Positions 11,190 to 23,371 of a DNA stretch of 64,000 nucleotides are shown here, piece after piece. This stretch comes from Przewalskia tangutica (taxonomy: Eukaryota > Streptophyta > Magnoliopsida > Solanales > Solanaceae). Numbering within the stretch: position 1 is the stretch's first letter; each line of letters starts with the position of its first letter. A program made the translations under genes and the position numbers. The DNA lies in the NCBI GenBank assembly GCA_029844215.1, contig CM056740.1:25153873-25217872 (forward strand), in the 5' to 3' direction. The notes under the pieces are model-generated. The model did not search any database. It saw only the letters and a program-made list of their open reading frames with translations, and was not told the DNA's origin.

Positions 11190-12016
11190 GCGGGATGTTC
11201 ATACACCGTGAGCCACGGTAAGTCGCGGTGGAAGTTCCCGATTTTAGCGGTCCTCAGATCGCCTATTTTGGTATATCCTTAACCTCTAGAGTTTTGTATG
11301 TATTGATGATGTGATGATGTGTTTAGTGTTATGTTGGATAGCGTTGTGCTAAAGCGTGATGTAGAACACAGTTGTGAGAAGGGTAAGCTTGAAGGTGAGA
11401 AAATGATGAACCTTAGAATATTACAGTTGAGACCTTAGATGTAAGGCCGTCTTGAGTACCAGTTTTGCAAGTGATCTTGTCGGAGTGCATTTTATGCCTA
11501 GAACGTTTTGTGTGGTAAAGTCCACAGGTAGTGTGTAATGGAAGTGGTAGCTTTCATGACACTGTATAGGTAAGATTGTTCGGATCGGGAGCAGAGCTTG
11601 ATGCGTGGCGGGTCGGGTTGGGGCCATGTTGAGGGCCAACCGCGGCCGGTTTCAAAGTGGGGTCAGCTGGGTAGTCCCTTGGTGGTAGGGTCACGAGGGT
11701 GCTAGGCCCATGATTAGATAACCATCGTATGAGTTCGTGGATGTGTTCGACGGGCGGATCGTGAGCGCCGGGAATGGCCTTAAGGAGATTGAAGCTAGTA
11801 AGATGACCAAGTTTGGAGGTGGTGACTCAAAGTTTTGGGAAAGCAATGGTGAAGTGTGATGCGTATGCTAGAGGAGTTCAAGTGTCAGAAGACACGGCGA
11901 GTAAGGAAGGAAGAAGAACGTGTGATATTTCGTGGCGGTGTGGCGTTGGCAACTTGTTAGAAGAACCGTTATCTGTTTGAGAAGGAACATTCGGGACGAA
12001 TGTTTCTAGAGGAGAA
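11190..12016 (+). other. TE3 internal non-coding block, palindrome and polypurine tract
   Basis: There is no coding signal. Bases 11400-11760 correspond to the block shared with TE1, TE8 and TE10, including GGGTCACGAGGGTGCTAGGC (about 11689-11708). It ends with the inverted repeat AACATTCGGGACGAATGTT (11986-12004) and a weak purine tract just before the 3' LTR. Confidence 0.65.
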
Positions 12017-12224
12017 TGTTATACCCGTATTTCCGGAGTATATCACGTGAGGCGTGCATTATACAATTTGAGCCTTAAAGTAGGCATAGGTTCGAATTTG
12101 TGCATAGCTACCAAAAGTCGTTTTTCGAAAGCGTTTCCACGACTTTCGAAGGGAAAATTCGGCTATGTCATTTATAATTTTTGCGGATTTTTCCGAGAGG
12201 CGAAACATTTTGGACCAGCGGGAG

Positions 12225-12429
12225 GGTGACATGTGTCACCCTGCATTGGCCGTGAAGTGGACGGCAAAGGCAAGCAAAGGCACGTTTTGTGCCTTGGGTT
12301 GATAGGATATTTGTGCAAGTTGGTGTGGTAGATGGATAAGGTCCACATGGTTGAAATCTAGCCCTACACTTGCACCACACTTGTCTTCATCTTGGCCATT
12401 GGTTGGCTTTCACTTGACCTATAAATACC
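12225..12429 (+). promoter_or_regulatory. TE3 3' LTR promoter region
   Basis: The near-palindrome GGGTGACATGTGTCACCC and the TATA box CTATAAATACC stand at the same offsets as in the 5' LTR. It could drive outward transcription into 15593 onward. Confidence 0.45.
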
Positions 12430-14627
12430 CTCTAGTTGAAGACATTCTTCATCAAAAATTGAGCAATCTTTCTAAGTCTCAAACCCTCCCTCTCCTCTTG
12501 TGATCTCGTCCACCACACCCTCCCCTCTTGAAGGCCCCTTGGCGAAACCTACCCCTCCCCTGTTGAGGCTTGGCGTGGGGTACACCCCCTAGCCTAGTTG
12601 TCTCGTATAAATACCCTTGTTGTGGTATAGAAATACGCTCTAGTATTGTTGTTATGTCCAAATACCTTGGCCCAAATACCTTGTAGTATTCCCGAGTTAC
12701 ACTTATACAAGCCCAAAAATACCATTATACTTCCCTCGGTCTCAAAACGAAACCCTAAGTAAATCTTCACCCGTAGTTGAAGTTATAAGTAGAAGTTGGT
12801 TAGAACTTCTAAGGGTTGGTTGGAGGCGGGTCGAAGCGCCGAGTAGGAGCTAAACCTTGCTCGGGATCGACATATAAACTCGGATAATTTTGGGCTTATC
12901 GAGGTAAACACTCTTGACCTTCTATTGTAATTGGAAATTACATGTTGTAGGAATATATAGTTGATGTATACTATATATAGTACGAGCATTATAATTGTGC
13001 GGCAATGTCTTTTGACTTAAGCTGAATAATACTTACGGCAATGTCTTTGCGACTTAAGCTGAATTTTAAGAAGTGGTATTTGTAATTACATAGAATTTGT
13101 ATTACGATGAGCTTGTGTAGTATTCTTGTGAGTAGAATTATGCAGCGTCGGTTAGGCGTGTTAACCCCATTGGTTGGCTTGGTGGCGGCCTCGATAGAGG
13201 AGGAGATTCTGTTGTTGCGGGGAGAGTCTTTGCCGAATTTTACGTAGAATATTCTACATTAAGATCTAAAGATATTAATAGGCTTTGTGGCCTCTATAGG
13301 TTGTAATCTTTGCGTGTGGAGTGATCTGCTTGGCGAGAGTGTGCGACGGTTTGAGGTACTTGGGCGTTTTGCTATTAGTCGATACTCGTCGCGGTATGTG
13401 AACCTCTTCCTATCTGTTCTAGCATGATATGTGTATAACTATGTAGTGCGGTGACGTCACATATGTTAAATGTATTTGATTGTCTTTAAACATAAAGTGT
13501 TATAACGGCTTTATGGGAAGTTGGTTATAACGACTATGTAAATGAGAAATGCTTTGTGGTTTTAAAAGATAATTGATTTGACTTATAACCGACTTGTTGT
13601 AAAAGAAGCTTGAAGTTTTGTAAGAGATTAAGAAACCTTTTTGATAGAAGTGTATACTTGGTTTGAAAACATAAAAGTTATACAGCTTTATGAGAAGTTA
13701 GGTGTAACGCCTTAAGAGAGATAAAAAGAATGGTTTAATGGTTTAGAAGTTAAGAGACTTGACTTAATATGGATGTTTGTGTGAAACCTCATTCGTGAGT
13801 AATGAGTACTTTGTTTTGGAAGGAATAATGTTTCTTGATTTGGAAATCGAATGTGTATCGACAAACCAACTGCGGCGTTAATAAAGGAAAATGTATTGAA
13901 TAATTAAGTATTATTAAAACCGGTAGAAACCTCCATCTGCATAGAAGCTAAGATGAGACAAAATGATATTACATTTTCTAGATCATGTATGCTTAATAAT
14001 ATAGATTATGAACAATAATAAACTACTCGCCTATGGCATATGTTACTCAATTGTTTTAAAAGAGATTAAGACATTGAACTATGAAACTTTTCAAAAAGAG
14101 ACTTGCGTAATTAAAAATTAGGCAAACTGGAACCTTAGGGAAAAGAAAGGCATTGTGTTGTCTTAAAATGGTTTAAAGCATAAGGTGTTATAACATTTCA
14201 TGGGAAGTTGGTTATAACGACCTTATGAAAACAAAAGAAAGGTTTTATCATTGGTTTTAACGTGGTAACTTGACTTTAAAAAAAGAAAGTATGGAAGTTG
14301 TTTTGGTTTACTTAAAAGATATAAGTCACTCTATTTTTATACTACGGGTATCGGGTGACTTTTATAAAAGGAATGAATCCCTTTAAAAGGAATTTAACGT
14401 ACGTAGTACTTTAGGGTTAAAAACCGAACTTGGGCATAAAATGGAAGTACTTCGAATTGTGTATAAACTTGCCTATGCTTGTTGTGATAGCCTTTGTTGT
14501 GCAAAAATTGTGTTTCTATACTCTGGCGTCTCGATGGAGTCGGATGACTTGTTGAGAACTTACTTGGGCGTGGCCGTGTGGCGGATAAATTCCGCAGATG
14601 CGTTCACGGTTGATAGTGTTACTTTGT

Positions 14628-14975
14628 TAATCGCTTGGACATCGCGACACGATCGTGGCGCGCGGGTATGCTTCCACTTTGATTACGCTTTGTTGTCTTA
14701 TTGTTTCCCTTTGGACATCGCGTCACGATCGTGGCGCGCGGGTATGCTTCCATTTGGAATCTTTGTCTTATTGTTTCCCTTTGGACATCGCGACACGATC
14801 GTAGCGCTGCGGGTATGCTTCCATTTGGAATCTTTGTCTTATTGTTTCCCCTTGGACATGCTTACGATCGTGGCGCGCGGGTATCTTCCATTTGGAATGT
14901 TGTCTTATTTATCCCTTTGGACATCCGACACGATCGTAGCGCACGGGTATGCTCCCATTTGGATTGCTGTCTTGT
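14628..14975 (+). repeat. Tandem repeat array in TE3 3' LTR, unit about 66 bp
   Basis: These are the same units as 8937-9285, about five copies. A 196-codon open frame from 14441 spans the array, but the 5' LTR has no equivalent, so I do not call a gene. Confidence 0.85.
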
Positions 14976-16310
14976 TGTTATCATATCATAGACTGCCGGC
15001 AGTGAGGAAGGTACTCCACGGGCAGGATTGATGTTGTGGGCGTGAGACCCTGAATTGATATAAATGTTATGTGTGTGTACTGTAGTTTGGTTATCATACC
15101 TGTCTCCTGCTTTTATAGACTATTATGATTTCATTCTGATATTTCTGATTTCACATACTTGGTACTGTTATCTTGACCTCCTTGGGCTGCGTTAAATCTG
15201 CGGTAGGAGTCATCATTTGTCGATCCGCGTTTAGGATCTCATCTCGGCGTTTTGGGAAGCTCAGTTCCTTGGAGGCTTATCTGTTGGTATGTTACCACAG
15301 TGCAGGTTCTTGTACATTCGGGGTATGGCGGGGGCCACTGTCCGTCATAGTTGTTATATAAACTCTTAAGTGCAGAGCCTTTGTGGGCGGGGTTTTGTAA
15401 GAAGGATTAAAGCATTCGTTTTAAAAAGAGTTGCTTATATATATTTTTTTGGAAGGTAACCGTTTGGTTGGCTTTGTTTCATTATCTTGTCTCATGTTCA
15501 TGTTTAAGTTTTATTTCCATTGGTTTTCTCGATGTTGTATCACTAGGGTGCCGGGGTAAGGCACGATCCACGGGCAGGATCGGGTCGTGACACGATCGGT
15601 GCCCTGCACAGGCACCACCTTACAGTATCATCGGAGATAATCAGCGAACATCATGAAACTTATAAATAAATCATCAAAGATAAAATCAGCGAGGTTAGCC
15701 GATAGGGCTACCTTTCTAGACATATAAATATACAACCGGCGATTGCCTCATTTCCTTTACAAAGCGACCCACAAATGTGACTACTGGACCTCTAAGAGTT
15801 TTACCATAACAACTTTGGCGGGACAGGCCCCGCCACCTGAATACATGAAACTACAACCTCACTAAAACCGTACCAAGAGATAAGCCTCGAGCAAATGGAG
15901 CTTTTTCCCAAAAGCGAACCGAGATCCTAAGAGCAGATCACCAACAGGTACCTAAAACTGCGGCATGAACGCGGCCCCGAAGAATCGATTCAACAGTGCG
16001 AATATAGAACATAAATAACGTCTGATGCGGATCATAAGCGTACTAAGAATGACAAGGACAAGTATAAAATACATACCAGATCCTGCCGTGTCATTACCAC
16101 TTATGAACTTAATCTTACATTATTATCTTTTCCCATTTTCAATAAAGGTTATAGCCACATTCTTACGCACATGATTAGGAAAAATCATTAAGTTCATTAC
16201 TATATAACTCACTTATCTTTCATAAGTATAATTGGGCCCTTAAAGGAGGGCGCATATACTACCCGGCCCAATCTGGGACGCGATCACGTCACACAAAAAT
16301 CAAAGCGTGT

Positions 16311-16670
16311 CCGTGGAATCCCCCATCACTGCCGACAGCTATAAGTGTAAAATATAACCATGTGACGCGCCCGTGGCATCCCACCTCACTGTCGGCGTAC
16401 ACATACACAACACATATATATATCTCCTGCCCGTGGAATCCCACATCACTGCCGACAACTATAAGTGTAAAATATAACCATGTGTCGCGCCCGTGGCATC
16501 CCACCTCACTGTCGGCGTACACATACACAACACATATATATATCTCCTGCCCGTGGAATCCCACATCACTGCCGACAACTATAAGTGTAAAATATAACCA
16601 TGTGTCGCGCCCGTGGCATCCCACCTCACTGTCGGCGTACACATACACAACACATATATATATATATATA
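16311..16670. repeat. 120-bp tandem repeat, three units, each a two-part dimer
   Basis: Units begin CCGTGGAATCCCACATCACT at 16311, 16431 and 16551, with near-perfect identity and exactly 120-bp spacing. Within each unit a second half (CCGTGGCATCCCACCTCACT) resembles the first, so this is a small higher-order repeat. An AT microsatellite closes the third unit. Long open frames on both strands come from the repeat. Confidence 0.93.
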
Positions 16671-17110
16671 TATAACGCGGCCGCATGCCCCGGAATCCCA
16701 CATCGTATAAGCATGGCCATAACGTGCCCTCGGCATCCCTCATCGTAGGTGCAGGTCTTCATGGGGAGCTAGCCCATGGAGTAATAATATAACATGCCCC
16801 CGGAATCCCTCATCGTGGGTACATGTCTTCATGGGGAGCTAGCCCATGGAGTAATAACACGCGCGGGCATCTAACCCGCATCCTGGCTGCATGCCCCGGC
16901 ATCCCTCATCGTATAAGCATGGCCAAGATCAATCACAATGGAAGCCTACCCGTGGAATCCCCCGTCACCGCTGCAGATGCGTCGATAAAATGTCCGGGCA
17001 TCTAACCCGCATCCTGGTCACATGCCCCGGAATCCCACATCGTATAAGCATGTCCAAGGATCAATCATGATGGAAGCATACCCGTGGAATCCCACATCAC
17101 TGTCGGTACG
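16671..17110. repeat. Degenerate continuation of the TE2 LTR repeat array
   Basis: Further monomers with CCCCGGAATCCCACATCG and CCCGGCATCCCTCATCG motifs are spaced irregularly. They include two copies of a unit of about 75 bp (about 16732-16877) carrying GTCTTCATGGGGAGCTAGCC. Confidence 0.75.
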
Positions 17111-18437
17111 TCCAAGTAAACTTATAACCAGACAGCCGACCCTCCAACTGAGAGACACGACAACGTAGACATATAATACTTGCACTCAAAGCTATCACAA
17201 GCAAACCTAGGCAAGTTCATTAAACCTTTAGACTTCCATTTTTATAAACTCATGGCACTTCCGTTGTACACATAAAAATCCGGGAATTTAACCCCAAGAT
17301 ACTAACACCCGTAGTATCCAGGCTTGTGTACATTTCACATAAGTCACGATACTTTTAGAAATACATTTCTCGGCTTCTAAATCAAGTGACCCTTACTTTA
17401 AAGCTTTAAGCAAGTGATACCCTTAAATCAAATTATTTCCTTGATTACTTTATTAGAGAAAACCATTCTCTTAACCTTCCATAAAGCCGTTATAACCAAC
17501 TTCCCATAAAGCCGTTATAACCCTTTATGGTTTTAGACAAACCCATTCCTTTTATAACCAAGAGACTTATACTTTTTAAAACCAAGTATTGTATACTTTC
17601 AAATCGATTCTCTCAACTTCAAAAAAATACAATTAGTCTCTTAACCTTTAGAAATCAAGTGACTCCTTTTATTATAAAACCTTAGGCAATTGATGCCTTA
17701 AAAACAAGTCATTTATCTTTCCATAAAACAAATATAACCAACTCCCCATAAAGTCGTTATATTCACTTTATACCTTAGTCAAGTACAATTTCCTATCGAG
17801 GACTTATACGATTAAAACGAAACAAGTATCACATACTTTAAAACTCTTCAAGTCCCTTAACTTTAATAAAACTTAAGACATCCTTAATACTTTCAAAGAA
17901 GCGAGTTAATCTCCTAACTCACCCGACTTGGCCATTTATATACTAGTAAAGGATATCAAGATCTTGTACGTCTACCGTACTATATACGTGCGACTAGTCA
18001 TGCTCAAAGGATAGGAAAAGTTCTACATAGAGTAAATCACACAACTACCTCTTAACTTCTAAGATTAGAAGGAAACATGAAATGATACCACAGGTATATT
18101 CCATACATAGAATCATGCCAAAGGAAGGAAGAGGATCACATACCTCGCGACGATTATCGACAAGTAGCAAAATGCTCCAAAGTACTCCAACCTTGATAGC
18201 TATTCCATCCTCCAAGTAGGATACGCTATACTTAGTACTTCAACCTATAATGGTCACAATACGTCCATTAACCTCCTACTTCAAACGTAGAATACTCCAA
18301 GTGCTAAGTCGCTAAATTCTACGGAAAATCGGACGACCTCCTTTGTTTTTACTTACTTTGCCACCTTTTTCAAGGCCGAATACAATAACCAAACACGCCA
18401 CATTTAAGGCCCAATCAATGCAATCAACAATAGGGGA

Positions 18438-18460
18438 TTACACGCCTACAAGACGTGTAA
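18438..18460. other. Hairpin-type inverted repeat in TE2 LTR
   Basis: TTACACGCC-TACAA-GACGTGTAA forms a 9-bp stem with one mismatch and a 5-base loop. It occurs just before AATTCCGCCCC and is shared in position with TE1, TE5, TE6 and TE9 LTRs. Confidence 0.6.
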
Positions 18461-19199
18461 AATTCCGCCCCACAAACGATATCAAATTAATACAACTTAC
18501 TAGGCCAATTCGGCTAACTTGAAGTACTACAACATCAATTCTTATCCAATTTCCATTTCATTCCAAGTTATTAGCCTAACATGATATCAAGTCGCAAACG
18601 ATTATAACTACTATAATCTCCAAGTAAGTAACATGCGACGATTTCTAATAAACGACCAATTAGTAATCCAACTTCAAGTGGCTAATATAACATTTCGGAT
18701 TTAAGCTACAAGCAATCCATAATACTTATGAACTTCAACATATCAACTTCATGCTAGCAACATGTAAAGCTAACAACAACAATATAAATATAATCGTGTA
18801 ACACTATTAAGAGACAAGATTATACCTCAACAAATCTCAATCTAACTTCCAAATCCGAAGTCGCTCCTTAGCAACTTAGAGACTCTTCAAGACACTTTAA
18901 TCCGCTACTTGAGACCCTTAGAACAACACCAACCAATTTCCTTCAATCTTCCACACAAAACCTAGAAAGACAACTAGGTTTTTGCTTTGCGACTAACCCG
19001 AAAACTATATTTTTCCGCGATTTTTCTATTGAGATACACTCACAATACCCTCATGAACCTTGGTTTAAATTGTGGAGCTTAAAGAACAAGGAACTAAAAT
19101 TTTTGTAATGAGAGCTAGCCCAAACCCGAGAGCTCCTAGTGAGAGTTCTTCAAATTTTGTGAAATTTTGGCTAAGTGTTAAGCTTGTCTTGCACTACTA

Positions 19200-19410
19200 G
19201 TATTATATAGTGTAATGGAGGGTCATGATATAAACAAATGGGTGGTCTAGATAAGCTCCTAGCAAATATCAAGCCTTTGTGGGTCCTTTGACTTGGTCAA
19301 GATTATCAAGCTTGCTACTTGCAAGACTTAGTCATCCAAGACTATGGTCAATGACCATTTTGGCCATGCCTAAATCGACCAAGGCATCAATAAGGGGGGT
19401 GACACGTGTC
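19200..19410 (-). promoter_or_regulatory. TE2 LTR promoter region
   Basis: The G-box palindrome GACACGTGTC (19401-19410) is followed on the minus strand by a TATATAATA element near 19212-19202. Confidence 0.45.
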
Positions 19411-19548
19411 GCCCTCCCATTCGTTACAATAGTACGTTTTCCGACAATTTCATAATTCCGATAAATTTTTTACAAGTCTCAAATCTTAACACTTGTGAGT
19501 TCTTACGTACGTTCTTAAAACATGTCCTGTAAATACGGGGTGTAACAA

Positions 19549-20396
19549 TTATATACTCCATAATATACTTATAATATATGTATAATGACCAATTCACAAA
19601 GAGGTTTAAGATTCACTACCTCAAATAGCCCAAAATTATCCAAGAACTTAATGTCGCTCCAAGCAAGTCTTAGCTCCAAATCCTTTGTGTTACAACCACC
19701 ACAAATCACCCTAAGAAGCTCCTAACCATCATCTCTTCAAGAACCAACTCAAACAAGTGAAGAACACTTAGGTTTTTGTTCATGGAGCTCTCGGCCAAGG
19801 TGACTTTTTGTGGCTAGGGATGTGAAATCTTTTCTAACTTTTGGTTAATAGTCTTCCTAATACACTAGGGAAGAACACTTAGGAGTTTAGGAAATATTGG
19901 ACAAGGTTAGGTTAGAGAGGGGGGGTGTTCGACGAGAGCTAGGAGAGAGGGAGGGAGATGAAAATATTTCTCAAGTCTTGAAATATCTAAGTGTGGAAGA
20001 TTTCATCAACAAAGGGTGCATATATAGGACAACCAAGGGCTAGGATGAAGACAAGTGTGTGGTTGAGATAGGGGACAAGTGTGTGGGGGTCCCACAAGCC
20101 ACTTGTCTACACAAAATATCTTGCAAGACTTGGCCACTTGTCTTGGCCACTTGTCACATGAAATTCGGCCAACCTAGCCCACCTAGGGGTGACACGTGTC
20201 GCCCTCCTATTGGTCCAAAATATTTCATCTCTCGGAAAAATCCGTAATTGGTTAAAATATTAAAAACGTAGAATTTCCTTCACAAGGTTCGGAATCTTTT
20301 CCGTTGAAAGTTCACAAGTTCATTCTTAACCTAATTAGGGCTTATACGTTTGTACGTACGTCCTCACATACATACTCTGGAACTACGGGTATAACA
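19549..20396 (-). mobile_element. TE4 LTR fragment (U3 side)
   Basis: On the minus strand it starts TGTTATACCCGTAGTTCC at 20396 and is cut off at 19549 by TE2. From about 19549 to 19950 it closely matches the TE13 LTR (61420-61800 in plus orientation), while its first 80 bp of U3 differ from TE13. It contains GACACGTGTC (20191-20200) and TATATAG (about 20021-20027). The rest of TE4 lies left of the window. It sits inside the TE5 LTR, with GTCAT next to its U3 end. Confidence 0.8.
20019..20200 (-). promoter_or_regulatory. TE4 LTR promoter region
   Basis: GACACGTGTC (20191-20200) is followed on the minus strand by CCTATATATGC (about 20028-20018), the same arrangement as TE11 and TE13. Confidence 0.45.
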
Positions 20397-21492
20397 GTCA
20401 TACAATAAATAAGCAAGTTAAGAAATCCCCCTAACTTCTTATTAGTCTCATTCATCTACACTCTCATTTTAGTTTACTTAAGGCACTAACATATCTTTTA
20501 TGAAAATCCGGGAATTTAACCCAAGTACTACATACTTCTACTCTTTAAAACAAATGACTCTCTTTAGTATAAAACTTCCAAGATACTATTAACCGTAGTA
20601 TCAACTCAAAAATTACTTTTCAAGACAAGTCACAATACCTTTAGAAATAAAGTTAGGTTTCTAAATCAAGTGACTCCTTTTATTATAAAACCTTAGGCAA
20701 TTGATGCCTTAAAATCAATTTGCCTTTTTATTAAAAACAAGTCATTTATCTTCCCATAAAGTCGTTATATTCACTTTATACCTTAGCCAAATACAATTTC
20801 CTATCCAAGGGACTTATACGTTTAAAACGGAACAAGTATCACATACTTCAAAACTCTTCAAGTCCCTTAACATACTTAAATTACTTAGAGTAAACCACTC
20901 TTTTATTAACTTTCCATAAAGCTATTATAACCAACTTCCCATAAAGCCGTTATACTAGCTTTATACATTAGCAACTTACATACTTCTTTATAACCAAGAG
21001 ACTTAAACTTTCCAACAAAACAAGTATCAATAATACTTTCAACATACTTAAAGTCTCTTAACTTGAAAACCAAGATATCCTTAATATTTAAACAAGTGAG
21101 TTAATTCCCTAACTCAATCAACTTGGACATTCTTAAAATAAGCCAAGGATATCAAATAGGCCTAGATTGTCAAAATCTTGTACGTCTACCGTACTATACA
21201 TTTACAACTTATTCATGCTCAAGAGATAAGAAAGTTCCACATACCTCTTCGGTTTAATCCACTTGCTAAGTCGATTAAGCGTACGTAGTATGTCAACCTA
21301 TAATGACCATAGTACGTCTATTAACTTCTAGTTTCAAACATAGAATATTCCAAGTGCAAAGTCCCTAAATTCTACGGAAAATCGGACAACACTTCCTTTG
21401 TTTCTACATACTTTGCCACCTTTTTCAAGGCCGAATTCAATAACCAAACACGCCACATTTAAGGCTCAATCAATGTAGTTATCAATAGGGGA

Positions 21493-21515
21493 TTACACGT
21501 CTACAAGACGTGTAA
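21493..21515. other. Perfect inverted repeat in TE5 LTR
   Basis: TTACACGTC-TACAA-GACGTGTAA is a perfect 9-bp stem with a 5-base loop, the best preserved member of this recurring LTR motif. Confidence 0.7.
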
Positions 21516-22240
21516 AATTCCGCCCCACAATTTATAACAAACTAATACAACCTACTAGTCCAATTCGGCCACATTGAGTACAATAACACCAATTCTTATC
21601 CAATTTCCATTTCAATCCAAGTTGTTAGCATAAAATGTTATAAGGCCTCAATTGATTATAACAACTATAATCTTCAAGTAGCTAACATGCGACAATTCTA
21701 GTTAACGACCAAATTGTAATTCAATTTCAAATGACTAAACATGTCATTTTCGCATTTTGAGCTTCCAAATTTCCATAACACTTATCAATATTCATACCAC
21801 ATATCACATGATCATTTCTAACTTATAACAACATGGAATCTTCAATTACAAAAGTAAGACGAAGATTATACCTCATTTAGCCCAATTTTGATCCAAGATT
21901 ACAAGTCGATCCTTAGCAACTTTAGCACCTCTTTTTGACATTCCAATCCACTCCAAGCTACCCTTAGAAGCTTATGATGAACTTATCTTCAAGTTCCAAC
22001 TTCAAAGTTGAAGAACTCCTTTAGTTTCCGCCTTGCGACTAACACGAAAACACCATTTTTCCGGGATCTTTCTATTGAGATACACTTACAATACCCTTAG
22101 GTACCTTGGTTTAAAGTGGGGAGATTATTGGACAACAATTGAAAATTTCTCTTCACACCCTAGCTATTCAGTGAGCTTACGTATGTTTCTCTCAATTCTT
22201 GAATTTTTTTCTAAGTGTGGAGATTGTCTTGCACTAGTAA

Positions 22241-22445
22241 GCTTATATAAATATATGGAGGGTCACGATTAGAACAAATGGGTGGTTAGGATGCTTTTCA
22301 CAAGGATCAAGCCAAGTGGCATTTGACTTAGTCAACAATGTCAAGCTCTTGCCTTTGCAAGACTTGGTCTTTTAAATTATGGTCAAATGACCATTTCCCC
22401 CATGTCATTTTCGTCCAAGACCATTAAGGGGGGGTGACACGTGTC
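22241..22445 (-). promoter_or_regulatory. TE5 LTR promoter region
   Basis: GACACGTGTC (22436-22445) is followed on the minus strand by an AT-rich TATATTTATATAAGC stretch (about 22256-22242). Confidence 0.45.
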
Positions 22446-22583
22446 GCCCTCCCGTTCGTCGCAATATTTCGTTTTCCGACAAATTCCAAAATTCCGATAA
22501 ATTCTTACTCGTCTCAAATCTTAACATTTTTGAGTTCTTACGTACGTTCTTATAAACATATCCTGAAATTCCGGGGTGTAACA

Positions 22584-23173
22584 ATAACTTTTATTGAAAA
22601 AAATGGGAAAAGATAATAAGGTACGATTAGGTTCACGAGATGGTAATGACATGGTAGGTTCAGGTATTTACCCTTTTTATACTTACCCATGTCATGCTTT
22701 TATCTGAATATGTTTTGTTTCTTGTACCTTATTTACATTCCATATTCGATTTTTGTTATGCTGACTTCCGGGCCGCGTTCATGCCGCAGTATTAGGTGCC
22801 AGGTTGGTGATCCTTGCTCTTAGGATCTCGGTTGATTTTGGGAAAAAGCTCTATTTGCTCGGAGGCTTATCTCTTGGTACGGTTTCCCACGAGATTGTAG
22901 ATTCATGTATTCAGGTATGGCGGGGCCTGTCACATCGTTGTTATGGTAAAACTCTTGAGGTGCATGTAGTCACATATTGTGGGTCGGTTTGTAAAGGAAA
23001 GGCAAGCTGCTTGGTTGTATATATGTATGTCGGAAGGTAGCCCTATCGGCTAACTTTGTTGTTTACTGTTGTTTTATTTTGTAAGTTTCATGTATGTTCG
23101 CTGATTTTCTCGATGTATACCTACAGTAGGGTGCCGGGTAGGGCACGATCGCGGGCAGGGTCGGGTCGTGACA
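22584..23173 (+). repeat. TE6 5' LTR, 3' portion
   Basis: It matches 27698-28291 of the 3' LTR, starting ATAACTTTTATTG and ending GGGTCGTGACA. Indels against the 3' copy cluster at CAG/CTG-containing positions. Confidence 0.88.
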
Positions 23174-23177
23174 AAAG

Positions 23178-23188
23178 TGGTATCGAGC
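23178..23188 (+). other. TE6 primer-binding site, iMet type (degenerate)
   Basis: It reads TGGTATCGAGC where TE3 and TE10 have TGGTATCAGAGC. The A of the CAG is missing. Confidence 0.8.
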
Positions 23189-23371
23189 GATTAGTCCTCG
23201 GAAAGTGTCTACGCATCGTGTCTAGTAGAGTCTTGATTATCGGTGTGTTGTGCACCACACCCATGTCGTGAGGTGCAGGACATTTAGGATTGGTTTCCAT
23301 TCTTCTCTCTTTGAGATCGTGCGATGAAATTTGTCATAGTAGGTTGAATCCTCTCGACCCGCTTCTTATGA

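Larger units (their letters stand above)
6354..15592 (+). mobile_element. TE3: complete gag-only LTR retrotransposon
   Basis: This element has both LTRs (6354-9897 and 12017-15592), an intact PBS at 9901 and a 2.1-kb internal region with a gag remnant, a non-coding block and a polypurine tract. No pol is present. It inserted 21 bp inside the end of the TE2 LTR. The flanks (CGCGA on the left, CGATC on the right) are not an exact 5-bp duplication. The uninterrupted family sequence, seen at 38695 (CGCGACTGGTGCC), suggests the duplicated site was altered or miscalled on the right. The LTRs are very similar apart from small indels, implying a young insertion. Confidence 0.9.
12017..15592 (+). repeat. 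TE3 3' LTR (3.6 kb)
   Basis: It starts TGTTATACCCGTATTTCCGG and ends GGGTCGTGACA. It mirrors the 5' LTR throughout: G-box-like palindrome at 12225-12242, TATA box at 12419-12429, conserved block near 13860-13985, tandem array at 14628-14975. Differences from the 5' copy are mostly one- or two-base indels in CG- or CHG-rich places, plus a few substitutions. Confidence 0.92.
15593..19548 (-). mobile_element. TE2 5' LTR, main part
   Basis: This continues the LTR interrupted at 6353, and its first bases match the sequence expected after TGTCACGACCC in this family (compare 38695 onward). It ends CGGGGTGTAACA at 19548, the U3 terminus. With its 21-bp piece the LTR is about 4.0 kb, longest in the window because of a large repeat array (16311-17100). 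A hairpin-type inverted repeat (18438-18460), TATATAG (about 19204-19210) and the G-box palindrome (19401-19410) are present. The U3 end is inserted in the TE4 LTR. Confidence 0.85.
20397..22583 (-). mobile_element. TE5 LTR fragment
   Basis: This is a partial LTR of the TE9/TE2 family. It matches 39558-41569 (same orientation) from CGTCATACAATAAATAAGC to the U3 end GGGGTGTAACA. The U5-side part was displaced when TE4 inserted at 20396/20397. On the right it is inserted in the TE6 5' LTR with flank ATAAC (22584-22588), a site seen uninterrupted at 27698-27702. It contains a perfect inverted repeat (21493-21515) and a G-box palindrome (22436-22445). Confidence 0.82.

Noticed and set aside
14441..15031. 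196-codon open frame, the longest in the window
   Set aside because: It runs across the TE3 tandem array; the matching place in the 5' LTR (8756-9355) has different frames and no equivalent protein.
16289..16762. 157-codon frame and its opposite-strand partner
   Set aside because: Purely the translation of the 120-bp repeat, whose length is a multiple of three, so frames stay open on both strands.
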